Assembly (NCBI GenBank): GCA_964638815.1
Contig: CAZXBB010000113.1
Coordinates: 1-14,379, forward strand
Direction of reading: 5' to 3'
Length of the DNA: 14,379 nt
Source of the DNA: CAZXBB01 sp964638815
GTDB taxonomy: Bacteria > Planctomycetota > Phycisphaerae > Phycisphaerales > SM1A02
The translations under genes were made by a program, and so were the position numbers. Within the stretch, counting starts at the first letter, position 1, and every line of letters starts with the position of its first letter. The notes beneath the pieces were generated by a model. It searched no databases, had not been told where the DNA came from, and saw only the letters and a list, made by a program, of their open reading frames with translations. Shown piece by piece: positions 1-9,688 of this stretch.

Positions 1-203
1 CATGAGGCCGGATTCCGCTCCGCGCGACTCTCGGCGCCGCGCGCGCGCGATCCGCCGACACCCGAATCTGGGCCCCGACCGAACGACCTCGCGGCGCCTG
101 CGCACCGTCCGGTCCTCGGTCTCGCGTAAACCGACAGCCCCGAAGGGAGGGGGTCCTGCACGACGCAGCCCCCAGAACGTTCGAAAGACCCCCGCACCAT
201 AGC
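1..203. other. Intergenic stretch, no gene supported
   Basis: This stretch lies beyond the 3' end of the minus-strand ABC ATPase gene. A 66-codon plus-strand frame opens at position 2, but it is arginine/proline rich, resembles no family I recognise and looks like chance coding in GC-rich DNA. The only structure I see is the hairpin at 149-173. No ABC-2 permease gene follows the ATPase here, although one commonly does in this family. Confidence 0.5.
149..173. terminator. Possible stem-loop downstream of the ABC ATPase gene
   Basis: GGGGG (149-153) pairs with CCCCC (169-173), and CTGC (156-159) pairs with GCAG (165-168). The loop is ACGAC and a two-base TC bulge sits on the left arm. The structure is 31 bases past the stop codon of the minus-strand ABC ATPase gene. 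It has no T-rich tail on either strand, so it is not a classical intrinsic terminator. It could be an mRNA 3'-end stabiliser or chance. Confidence 0.3.
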
Positions 204-1151
204 TCAACTCACGAGCCCCTTGGTCAGCCGCATGAACGCCGTCTCGAGGTTGACCTCCTCCTGCTGCATCGCGGCGACGCGGTAGCCCTGGGCGATCAGG
301 CGGCTCGGCAGCTCTGACACCATCAGGCCGCTCTCGGGATCGATCGTCACGTCGATGCGCGGGTGGCCGTTGTGCTGCGAGAGATCGATCTGCTTGATCC
401 CCTTCACCTGGGCGAGCAGCTTGGCTGCCTCGTCGGCGCGCTCGTCCACCGTGATGTGCACGACGAGGCCCATGCTCGCCTTTGCCATGATCTCGCTGAC
501 CGGGCCGGAGAATATGAGCTGCCCCTGCTCGATGATGCCGACGCTGTTGCACAGCTCGGCGAGCTCGTGAAGGATGTGCGAGGAGATCACGATCGTCTTC
601 CCCATCCGGCGCAGCTCCTTCAGGAGCTCGCGGACCTCGATCCGCGCACGCGGGTCGAGACCGGACGCGGGCTCGTCGAGCAGGAGCACCTTCGGGTCGT
701 GGAGGAGGACGCGCGCGATGGAGAGTCGCTGGCTCATGCCCCGGCTCAGCCCGTTCACCTCGGCGTTCGCCTTGTAGGACAGATCCGTGAGGTCGAGGAC
801 GTCGCGCACGACCTGCTCGCGCTGCCGGCCGTGGATGTTGTAGCACGCCGCGAAGAACTGGAGGTACTCGCTGACGACCATGTCGTCGTACGCGCCCATG
901 AAGTCCGGCACGTAGCCCATGATCGGGCGGATCTGCGGGTTCTGGTACCCGATGACCTTGTTGTCGATGCGCGCCTCGCCCCACGTCGGCTTGAGCAGCG
1001 TCGCGAGGATCTTGATGGTCGTCGTCTTGCCGGCGCCGTTGGGGCCGATGAAGCCGAAGCAGTCGCCTTCGTCGATCGACAGGTTCAGGTTGTTGAGCGC
1101 GATCAGCTCACCGTACTTCTTTGTGAGGTTGATCGTTTCGATCATCGGCAT
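204..1151 (-). CDS. ABC-2 type transporter ATP-binding protein
   Basis: This 315-residue protein has an N-terminal ABC ATPase domain and a C-terminal regulatory extension of about 90 residues. That is the layout of cytosolic ATPases that power ABC-2 exporters or extracytoplasmic protein complexes. Visible motifs are Walker A GPNGAGKTT (36-44), signature LSRGMSQ (135-141), Walker B VLLLDE (155-160), D-loop SGLD and switch His192. The Q-loop position reads GYVPDF, with Asp83 where Gln is usual; I recall this variant from related ABC-2 ATPases. ATG at 1151 was chosen, with a second ATG two codons later; a weak GAGGA at a long spacing comes from the end of the upstream heptamer array. The gene follows the 824-residue membrane protein by 59 bases on the same strand and is probably co-transcribed, so that protein is the likely partner. 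The substrate is unknown. Confidence 0.93.
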   Translation of the reverse strand: MPMIETINLTKKYGELIALNNLNLSIDEGDCFGFIGPNGAGKTTTIKILATLLKPTWGEARIDNKVIGYQNPQIRPIMGYVPDFMGAYDDMVVSEYLQFFAACYNIHGRQREQVVRDVLDLTDLSYKANAEVNGLSRGMSQRLSIARVLLHDPKVLLLDEPASGLDPRARIEVRELLKELRRMGKTIVISSHILHELAELCNSVGIIEQGQLIFSGPVSEIMAKASMGLVVHITVDERADEAAKLLAQVKGIKQIDLSQHNGHPRIDVTIDPESGLMVSELPSRLIAQGYRVAAMQQEEVNLETAFMRLTKGLVS

Positions 1152-1158
1152 GGGTCGG

Positions 1159-1228
1159 CGATCCTCGGTCAGCGGCCCTCGATCAGCGATCCCCGATCAG
1201 CGGTCCCCGATCAGCGGTCCTCGATCCC
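1159..1228. repeat. Tandem heptanucleotide array, ten units of CGATCNN type
   Basis: Read on the plus strand in steps of seven, 1159-1228 splits into cgatcct, cggtcag, cggccct, cgatcag, cgatccc, cgatcag, cggtccc, cgatcag, cggtcct and cgatccc. CGATCAG units alternate with CGRTCCY units, giving a 14-bp higher-order period. Six units contain GATC. The array covers the 59-bp gap between the 824-residue gene and the ABC ATPase gene and runs into the last codons of the former, whose TGA stop (1211-1213) is made by a repeat unit. Its other end supplies the only GAGGA-like sequence ahead of the ATPase start. Confidence 0.85.
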
Positions 1229-3685
1229 GGACTGCTCCACTGCGGGAAAAGCCTCGGCGACATCCAGCTCGAGCGGGAGGATCCAGCGTACCACGGTGGT
1301 CCCCTCGCTGTGCACGGGGTCGCCGTCGACGCGCAGCGGGATCGGGCACTCCGTCCCGTGCAGGTAGCCGATGACGATCAGGCAGGGGCGGGTGAACCAC
1401 GCCGAGAGGTCGAGCTCGCGCCCCATCAGCCGCCGAGCGACCATCGTCTCCGGCGTCTGCCCGCCCGGCGTCCGCACGTACTTCGGCGGATCGAGCTGGT
1501 GGTACAGGCTCAGCATCTCGAGATACTGCATCCGGCGGTCCGGCGTGATCGATCCGGTCGGCGCGCCCAGGGGATTGCTCACCTCGAACGGTCGCACGTA
1601 CTTCTGCGAGATGTTGTTGGCCAGCCCGTTCTCGCCCGGCGTCGTCCGCGGGATGATGTAGGTCGAGCCCGCCGGGATGAGCGAGTGCGCGAACATCCGG
1701 CCGACGTTGGGCAGGTGCCCGGAGTTGCGGATCCACGCCGCCTCCTTGCCGTCATCCAAATCGTAGGCGCGGCGCGGCTCCCGCCTGCTTGAAACGAAGA
1801 TCATCTTGACGTCCCGGAGGTCGCCCGGAAGCTCGTTGATGAACGCCCCGCGAAGCATGCCGGTGTCCGGATCGACCCGCACCGGGTCCGCGGGATCCGA
1901 ACGGAGCAGCCCGCCCCACGACCGATCGACGCCACCGAGCCAGTTCGCGTAGAGCTGCGTGGCGGTGGAGCGCGACGGCAGCCGGTAGTCGTCCACGTCG
2001 CGGCTGACGTCCACGAGGTAGCGGTCGGCGTTGGGGAATCGCTGCGTGGCCTCCGCCGGCGGCGTCCAGCTCGCGAGCAGGTCGCGCTGCGCGGGCACGG
2101 CCGCGGAGCCGGGCAGCGACTCGATGCCGATCGCGGCGTCGTCGTAACCGGGCAGGTACATGCTCAGCCACGAGACCGCGCGCTGGAGCTGCGGATCGCT
2201 CTCGCCGCGCTCGTCGTCAACGTCGCGGGAGATGTGATCGAGGACGGTGAAGTGGCGGACGCGCACGCTGTTCTCGCGCAGGACGTTCACGCCGCCCCAC
2301 GCGAGTGCCGTGAACAGACCGGCCGCGGCCGCGAACGCGACCCACGCGTGGTGCGCTCGCTTGTACATCTTCAGAAGCGCGAACCCGCCCGGCCCGGCCG
2401 CGATCCAGTAGACGAGGAACAGCAGCAGCGCCAGCCCGAGCCCCGTCCCCGCGGGGCCGGAGAGGTTGATCTCCTGGCGGATGGCCCGCCCGCTGCCCAC
2501 CTGCTCCTCGTTCGGGGTGCCGCGGGCAAGACGCTCCGCGCCTTCGATGGCCATGATCTCGCCTACCGTCGGCGTGTCGGCGCGGCGGCCGAGGATGGGC
2601 GACCAGAAGACGTCGGCCTGCGGAAGCCCGGCGATGATGCCGTTCGTGAGGAGCTTGCCGCCGGTCAGACGCTTGTTCGAGAGATCGATGCCGATCACGG
2701 TGACGCGTCCGTGCCCGAAGGTCCGCTGCACGACCACGACGCGGCCGTCGGGGAGGGCGACGAGCGGCTGCCAGGGCGCGCGGATCTGGTCGAGAGACCC
2801 GCGGATCTCCGCGAAGACGCGGATGCTCAGCGGGAAGTACGCGGTGGGTGTCAGCCCCTTCGCCTTGCACATGATCGGCAGGATGTCCTCGAGCGACACG
2901 TCCTCGTCCTTGCGCGGCGCGGTCGCGGGCATCAGGTCCTCGAGGTCGGTCTTGCCCGGCTCGCCGAGGCCCCAGGGGTTGGTGTCCTCCGGCAGCGAGA
3001 CGACAAGATGGCCGCCGCGCCGCACCCACTCGCGGATCGCGTCGGCCTGCGCGCTGCCGAGATCCTGCGGCAGCGCCCCGGACCACGCGAGCGCCTCGAA
3101 GGCGGACAGTCCTTCCCAGCGATCGCAGATGTCCGTGGGATCGAGGCCGAACGCGCCCCGCACGTCCTCGTGCGCGGTGAACACGGCCGCGCCCCCGGAG
3201 AGCGTGCTCAGCCCGAGCTGGTCGAGCCCCATCTGGGTCGGCCCGACCACGCCGATCAGGCCCGTGGAAATCTCGACGCCGCGGGGCGAGGGTCGGATGC
3301 GCACGCCGCCGATCTCGCGGCCGCGCACGCCGTCGTTGTATTCGTAGACGCGCACGGGGAAGACGCTCCCCGCGACGGTGTGCGGCGGCAGCGGAGCGTA
3401 CAGCCACGCCGTGCGCGCCTGCCCCTTCGTGAGCGTCACCGGTCGCCCGTATTCGGCGATGTCGCCGTCGGCGTTCGTCACGTCCCATTGCACCCACGCG
3501 GAGGTCACCGTCTCGAGCGAGCTCTGCGGCAGCGCGGTGAGCTGGACGCGGATCGCCGTGAACGATCCCGGCCGCCAGACCCCGTCGAGCCCGAAGCTGT
3601 CGAGCGCGATGTCCACGCTCGAGCTCTGGGCGTGGAGGAGGGGTGCGGGGAGGAGCGCGAGGAGGAGGGCCAGGAGCGTCTTCAC
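1211..3685 (-). CDS. Large secreted/membrane protein paired with ABC ATPase, unknown function
   Basis: This protein has 824 residues. A signal peptide (about 1-20: MKTLLALLLALLPAPLLHAQ) is followed by an extracytoplasmic region to about residue 410. That region contains a stretch around 218-235 (REWVRRGGHLVVSLPED) reminiscent of class I glutamine-amidotransferase-like folds. Two membrane segments follow, at about 412-432 and 449-467, joined by a short basic loop (LLKMYKRAHHAW), and then a second extracytoplasmic region of about 350 residues. The pattern of a Gly/Pro-containing helix, a basic loop ending in AW and a second helix resembles uncharacterised proteins I recall next to ABC-2 ATPases. 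I cannot assign a function; export or envelope assembly with the ATPase is an inference. Start GTG at 3685 is forced by an in-frame TAG four codons upstream and gives the signal peptide directly. There is no Shine-Dalgarno, and a -10-like TAGACT lies just ahead. Confidence 0.8.
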   Translation of the reverse strand: MKTLLALLLALLPAPLLHAQSSSVDIALDSFGLDGVWRPGSFTAIRVQLTALPQSSLETVTSAWVQWDVTNADGDIAEYGRPVTLTKGQARTAWLYAPLPPHTVAGSVFPVRVYEYNDGVRGREIGGVRIRPSPRGVEISTGLIGVVGPTQMGLDQLGLSTLSGGAAVFTAHEDVRGAFGLDPTDICDRWEGLSAFEALAWSGALPQDLGSAQADAIREWVRRGGHLVVSLPEDTNPWGLGEPGKTDLEDLMPATAPRKDEDVSLEDILPIMCKAKGLTPTAYFPLSIRVFAEIRGSLDQIRAPWQPLVALPDGRVVVVQRTFGHGRVTVIGIDLSNKRLTGGKLLTNGIIAGLPQADVFWSPILGRRADTPTVGEIMAIEGAERLARGTPNEEQVGSGRAIRQEINLSGPAGTGLGLALLLFLVYWIAAGPGGFALLKMYKRAHHAWVAFAAAAGLFTALAWGGVNVLRENSVRVRHFTVLDHISRDVDDERGESDPQLQRAVSWLSMYLPGYDDAAIGIESLPGSAAVPAQRDLLASWTPPAEATQRFPNADRYLVDVSRDVDDYRLPSRSTATQLYANWLGGVDRSWGGLLRSDPADPVRVDPDTGMLRGAFINELPGDLRDVKMIFVSSRREPRRAYDLDDGKEAAWIRNSGHLPNVGRMFAHSLIPAGSTYIIPRTTPGENGLANNISQKYVRPFEVSNPLGAPTGSITPDRRMQYLEMLSLYHQLDPPKYVRTPGGQTPETMVARRLMGRELDLSAWFTRPCLIVIGYLHGTECPIPLRVDGDPVHSEGTTVVRWILPLELDVAEAFPAVEQSGIEDR

Positions 3686-3691
3686 GACGGG

Positions 3692-3697
3692 AGTCTA
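3692..3697 (-). promoter_or_regulatory. Possible -10 element for a leaderless transcript
   Basis: On the minus strand TAGACT is followed by six bases and then the GTG start at 3685. If it acts as a -10 box (four of six matches to TATAAT), transcription would begin at or next to the start codon. This fits the absence of a ribosome binding site. I see no -35 match. The evidence is the spacing alone, supported by the same arrangement ahead of uvrA. Confidence 0.25.
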
Positions 3698-3906
3698 GCC
3701 CGCATTCTTCATGAAGCGGGCCGGTGGGTCATTCGGCGCGGCCGGTGCAGGCGACGCGGCCGGATCGCCCGCCGGACGGTCCGCTTCAAGGATCATGCGG
3801 GCGGGTCCCTTCGTGGATCACGCAGAGGCCGCAATCGGCGTCCGCGGTCACGGATCGGCCGCCGGTACGGCTTCAGTCCCGGCCGGACAAGGCCGATCAA
3901 CGGCGC

Positions 3907-4239
3907 ATGCCCTCCCCCTGGCTCCTCTTCAGCGTGATCGCGGCGTGCATGGTCTTCGGGTGCCTGCGCGTGATCGGGAAGGAGTTCGAAACGGCGGTCG
4001 CGTGGCATGATCTGCGGGTTCGCGTGCAGCGGATGCGCCGGGAGCAGCAGCGTCGCCTCGAGACATCAATTGAGCACGAGCCGTCACTGCGGCGCATCCA
4101 CCGCGGCCGCAACGGCGGGATGCCGAGCCTCGTCAGGGCCTCCGAGGCGTCCGGCGTCGGGCCTGCCGCGGCGGTCGTCGAGCCCGCGTCGGCCGCCGTC
4201 GCCGAAGCGGTCGAGGTGCTCGAGGCCAAGGCGTTCTGA
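3907..4239 (+). CDS. Small single-pass membrane protein, unknown function
   Basis: This 110-residue product has a hydrophobic N-terminal segment (about residues 5-20, WLLFSVIAACMVFGCL). A strongly basic, probably helical stretch follows (LRVRVQRMRREQQRRLE), and then an alanine/valine/glutamate-rich tail. The layout suggests an inner-membrane anchor with a cytoplasmic charged tail. I recognise no family. ATG at 3907 is preferred because the membrane segment follows at once; in-frame extension to 3724 adds an Arg/Pro-rich stretch typical of noncoding GC-rich DNA. No convincing ribosome binding site is present. Its stop is 41 bases before uvrA on the same strand, so the two may be co-transcribed, although uvrA also seems to have its own -10 element. 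Confidence 0.6.
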   Translation: MPSPWLLFSVIAACMVFGCLRVIGKEFETAVAWHDLRVRVQRMRREQQRRLETSIEHEPSLRRIHRGRNGGMPSLVRASEASGVGPAAAVVEPASAAVAEAVEVLEAKAF

Positions 4240-4267
4240 CCGCGGCGCGGGCGGCGTCCGGGACTCC

Positions 4268-4273
4268 TACAAT
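4268..4273 (+). promoter_or_regulatory. -10 element ahead of uvrA, implying a leaderless start
   Basis: TACAAT (five of six matches to TATAAT) ends seven bases before the uvrA ATG at 4281. A normal initiation distance would put the transcript start on or beside the start codon. No Shine-Dalgarno precedes uvrA, which agrees with a leaderless mRNA. There is no recognisable -35 box and no LexA-type palindrome nearby. Confidence 0.45.
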
Positions 4274-4280
4274 CGGCCCC

Positions 4281-7252
<2,972 letters not shown>

Positions 7253-7256
<4 letters not shown>

Positions 7257-7654
7257 CCTGGGTCGTCGTGGTGATCGTGATCGTCGCGTTCGACCTGCTC
7301 ACGGTCGTGCTGATCCGCCGGTTCGTCGGTCGCACGTGGCAGTCGATGGTCGATCGGTTCCCGCCGCGCGATCCGGCGCCCGACGCGGTGACGCGGAACT
7401 TCCAGAGTTTCCGGCTCGGCGTCATCAACCTGGGCTGGAGCGTGCACGTCGCGGCGGACGAGTCGTATCTTCATCTCCGCCCGGCGCGGTTCGTGCGTCT
7501 CTTCGGCTGCCGGCCGCTGAGCATCCCGTGGGACGCGATCAGCGTGGTTCGGCGCAGCTCCAACGGGCGGTGGGCGACGGTCCGTCTCGCGGGAGCCCCG
7601 CCGCTGGAGGGGCCGGCGTGGTGCCTCGATCTCGCGGGCGAGGCTTCCGGGTAG
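7253..7654 (+). CDS. Small membrane protein with C-terminal PH-like stretch, unknown function
   Basis: This 133-residue product starts with a very hydrophobic helix (residues 2-21, TWVVVVIVIVAFDLLTVVLI), followed by RRFVGRTW and a soluble region. That region (about 63-110: VAADESYLHLRPARFVRLFGCRPLSIPWDAISVV) resembles the membrane-proximal PH-like regions of small bacterial proteins, with a strand pattern and the IPWDAI motif. I am not certain of the family. ATG 7253-7255 overlaps the uvrA stop (ATGA), so translation is probably coupled to uvrA. A functional link to repair is not shown by the sequence; the neighbour may simply share the transcript. Confidence 0.75.
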
Positions 7655-7750
7655 GTCGATTCCGCCCGCGGCGCGCCCGAGGATCGCATTCGCGTCTCTC
7701 CTTGTTCAGGCCGCATGCTCACGCTGCAACCGGGAGGGACCGATGGGTAG

Positions 7751-7756
7751 TACAAT
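7751..7756 (+). promoter_or_regulatory. -10 element for the phosphoribosyltransferase-hydrolase gene
   Basis: TACAAT, the same hexamer seen ahead of uvrA, lies 100 bases before the ATG at 7857. Initiation six to seven bases downstream would place the transcript start at about 7763, exactly where the 10-bp direct repeats begin. No good -35 hexamer sits at the usual distance. Confidence 0.4.
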
Positions 7757-7762
7757 CCCCCC

Positions 7763-7792
7763 GGCGAACACAGGCGAACACAGGCGAACACG
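7763..7792 (+). repeat. Three 10-bp direct repeats GGCGAACACA in the leader
   Basis: GGCGAACACA occurs at 7763-7772 and 7773-7782, and GGCGAACACG begins at 7783. The period of 10 bp is close to one DNA turn. The repeats start at the predicted transcription start of the downstream gene and end 64 bases before its ATG. They could be protein half-sites on one helix face, an RNA element, or a simple slippage product. Confidence 0.75.
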
Positions 7793-7856
7793 TGCCGACC
7801 GGTGGCGTCCTGGTGACCGCCGGACCTCGCGAATCATCGTGAAGGAGGCCGTCCCC

Positions 7857-9224
7857 ATGCGTCTTTTCCACGATCGACGCGCTGCTGCCCTCGAGCTGTC
7901 GCGGCACCTCGCTCATCTCAAGAGCGAGAAGCCTGTCGTCCTGGGCCTGGTGCGGGGCGGCGTCCCGATGGCCGAGATCATCGCGCACGCGCTCGACACG
8001 ACGTTCGACGTGCTGCTCATTGAGCGTCTGCGCGCGCCCAGGAACCCGGATCACATCGTCGGCGCGGTCGATGAGCACGGACGCATCTCGATGATCCGTT
8101 CCACCGCGCGCTGGCACCACCTCACCAGCCAGCAGATGGTCGAGCCGGCGCGCGAAGTGTTCCGCGATCTCCAGCGTATGCGGGGCCGGATCCGGTCCGT
8201 CCTGCCGGAGTTCGACGTCCGCGGCCGCACCGTGGTGCTCGTCGGACAGGGCATCGCCTCGGGGGCGAAGATGCTGGGCGCGATCTCCTCGGTGCGCGAC
8301 CGCGGGGCGCGCAAGGTCGTGGTCGCCGCGCCCGCCGGCTCCGGCGAGGCGGCGTGGCAGCTCCACGAGGCGGCGGATCTCGTCGTCATCCCGCACCGGC
8401 CCGCGCAGTTCCGGAGCGTGGAGGACTTCTACGACGACAACACGCCCGTCTCCGACCAGTTGCTCATGACGATCGTCGAGAACTGGGCCGCGAAGCGACC
8501 GCAGCAGCAGCCCGGGGTGCAGACGATCCTGATGAAGCTGTACAACGACCGCGAGGAGCTCCTGAGCTGCGAGATCGATCTGCCGCCGGGAACGACACGC
8601 GGCAGCGGCCCGTACCCGGCCGTCATCTTCGCGCACGGATACGAGAGCGACGGTCGCAACAAGCGCACCATGCTCATCAGCCGTCGGCTCTCCAAGCGGG
8701 GCATCATCGGCGTCCGGCCCGACTTCTCGGGTCACGGTCGCAGTGAGGGCGACCTCGCCAACGCCTCCCCCGAGCGCATGGCCGCGGATCTGGGCAACGT
8801 GCTCAACGCCGTGCGCGTGCTCGACGAGGTGGACAACGACCGGCTCGGCCTCGTCGGATCCGGATCGGGAGGCATGCTGTGTCTCGAGCATGCGCGGACC
8901 GACACGGAGTTCCGCGCGATCGTCGTGCGGGGGCCGATGTGCGGCGACGAGATCCGCGCCTCGCTGCCCCTGCGGACGCCGACGATGATCATCCACGCCG
9001 AGCTGGACCACGGCCTTCAGCCCGGCCTCGCCCCCCCGCTGCCCTCGTGCCACCAGCTCCTGATGATCCCGGCCGCCAACCGGCTGTTCAACGACGTCAT
9101 CAGCTTCGAGATGATGGTCGGGGCGACGGTGGACTGGCTCTTCGACCACCTGGTCCCGGCGCCGATGGCCGAGTCGGCGCACCTGGCACCGTCCCGGGGC
9201 TCCGTGGAAGGCGACGCAGGCTGA
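7857..9224 (+). CDS. Phosphoribosyltransferase-like / alpha-beta hydrolase-like fusion protein
   Basis: This 455-residue protein has an N-terminal domain (about 1-215) of the type I phosphoribosyltransferase family, of the kind found fused to dienelactone-hydrolase-like domains. It shows GLVRGGVPMAEIIAHAL (30-46), LRAPRNPDHIVGAV (58-71) and EDFYDDNTPVSDQ near 200. The PRPP loop, normally of the form VDDGIATGAT, reads VGQGIASGAK (129-138), so both acidic residues are lost. The C-terminal domain (about 230-435) has the hydrolase signature FAHGYES, DFSGHGRSEGD, a nucleophile elbow SGSGG (335-339, Ser337) and HAELD (Asp384). The expected catalytic His in the usual GADHxF context is Asn408 (AANRLF). 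The start is fixed by AAGGAGG at 7842-7848, eight bases before ATG. The fusion type is known, but its physiological role is not; here it may bind rather than catalyse. Confidence 0.85.
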   Translation: MRLFHDRRAAALELSRHLAHLKSEKPVVLGLVRGGVPMAEIIAHALDTTFDVLLIERLRAPRNPDHIVGAVDEHGRISMIRSTARWHHLTSQQMVEPAREVFRDLQRMRGRIRSVLPEFDVRGRTVVLVGQGIASGAKMLGAISSVRDRGARKVVVAAPAGSGEAAWQLHEAADLVVIPHRPAQFRSVEDFYDDNTPVSDQLLMTIVENWAAKRPQQQPGVQTILMKLYNDREELLSCEIDLPPGTTRGSGPYPAVIFAHGYESDGRNKRTMLISRRLSKRGIIGVRPDFSGHGRSEGDLANASPERMAADLGNVLNAVRVLDEVDNDRLGLVGSGSGGMLCLEHARTDTEFRAIVVRGPMCGDEIRASLPLRTPTMIIHAELDHGLQPGLAPPLPSCHQLLMIPAANRLFNDVISFEMMVGATVDWLFDHLVPAPMAESAHLAPSRGSVEGDAG

Positions 9225-9242
9225 CGACGCCGGTCCCCGCGA

Positions 9243-9274
9243 GGGCGGGTCGGCGCGGGGGCGGGCCGGCGCGG
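9243..9274. repeat. 16-bp GC-rich direct repeat, two copies
   Basis: GGGCGGGTCGGCGCGG (9243-9258) is followed directly by GGGCGGGCCGGCGCGG (9259-9274), with one base different. The pair lies just past the stop of the fusion enzyme gene, upstream of the feo promoter. It may be a simple duplication; there is no T tract to suggest a terminator. Confidence 0.6.
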
Positions 9275-9345
9275 GGGGAAACCACCCCGAAATCACCACA
9301 GCCCCCAGAATCCGCCGCCGCCGCCCGTGACCCGGAGGGCGATTG

Positions 9346-9354
9346 TGGTACTAT
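9346..9354 (+). promoter_or_regulatory. Extended -10 promoter of the feo operon
   Basis: TGGTACTAT is an extended -10 element (TGN followed by TACTAT, five of six matches to TATAAT). A start at about 9361 would give a 36-base leader ending in GGAG (9385-9388), eight bases before the feoA start. No -35 box is evident, which extended -10 promoters tolerate. Its last base is shared with the Fur-box-like palindrome. Confidence 0.6.
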
Positions 9355-9370
9355 TGAGACTCGTTCTCAA
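9354..9370 (+). promoter_or_regulatory. Fur-box-like operator over the feo transcription start
   Basis: TTGAGACTCGTTCTCAA has perfect 6-bp arms, TTGAGA and TCTCAA, around a 5-base centre. Arms and spacing match the widely known Fur box variant TTGAGAATGATTCTCAA. The site overlaps the -10 end and the predicted start of the feo transcript, the position expected for iron-dependent repression by Fur. The regulator gene is not in this window. Confidence 0.72.
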
Positions 9371-9396
9371 GAAGCCCGCCCTTCGGAGACACGCCC

Positions 9397-9681
9397 TTGC
9401 CGCCAGGAACGGCCCCGATTGACACCCCGCCGCGCGACGCCGAAGGCCGCCGGACGGTCCCGCTGTCGCAGCTTCGCACGGGCGACCGGGCCCGGCTGCA
9501 CAGGGCGGATCTCTGCTGCGACGAGTGCGAGCTGCTGCGCGCGATGGGGATGAGCGAGGAGTGCCTGCTCCGCGTCTGCCGGAGCGGCGCTCCGTGCATC
9601 ATCGAGGTGAACGCGACGCGTCTGGGGCTCTCCCCCGCGATGACACGCCGAATCCTCGTCACGGTCGATTCACCCGCCTGA
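9397..9681 (+). CDS. feoA: Ferrous iron transport protein A
   Basis: FeoA is a small cytoplasmic SH3-like protein that supports the FeoB iron channel. The 94 residues contain the family pattern VPLSQLRTGDRARLHR (21-36), then LLRAMGM (46-52), and the closing ATRLGLSPAMTRRILV. The N-terminal 20 residues are a family-atypical Pro/Asp/Arg-rich leader. It is unusually rich in cysteine (C40, C41, C44, C56, C61, C67), mostly in the central loop and following strands. The TTG start at 9397 is supported by GGAG at 9385-9388 and by the promoter upstream. feoB begins seven bases after its stop, so the two are translationally close and probably one operon under the Fur-like site. Confidence 0.9.
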   Translation: MPPGTAPIDTPPRDAEGRRTVPLSQLRTGDRARLHRADLCCDECELLRAMGMSEECLLRVCRSGAPCIIEVNATRLGLSPAMTRRILVTVDSPA

Positions 9682-9688
9682 CCTCCCG

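Noticed and set aside
2..202. 66-codon plus-strand frame at the left edge
   Set aside because: It is Arg/Pro-rich with no motif and no ribosome binding site visible, and it could be chance.
1159..1228. Heptamer array as a CRISPR
   Set aside because: The units are 7 bp and contiguous, with no spacers and no cas genes nearby.
2234..3937. 567-codon plus-strand open frame opposite the 824-residue gene
   Set aside because: The composition is that of an antisense shadow, whereas the minus strand encodes a clean signal peptide and two membrane helices.
4240..4280. LexA/SOS operator ahead of uvrA
   Set aside because: I looked for CTG-N10-CAG and CGAAC-N4-GTTCG type palindromes and found none in the gap or before the preceding small gene.
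7743..7856. Earlier ATG at 7743 for the fusion enzyme
   Set aside because: It would run through the TACAAT promoter element and the 10-bp repeats. The ATG at 7857 has AAGGAGG at ideal spacing and begins the domain.
7719..9299. 526-codon minus-strand open frame opposite the fusion enzyme
   Set aside because: The sense strand has a perfect ribosome binding site and two recognisable domains; the antisense product has none.
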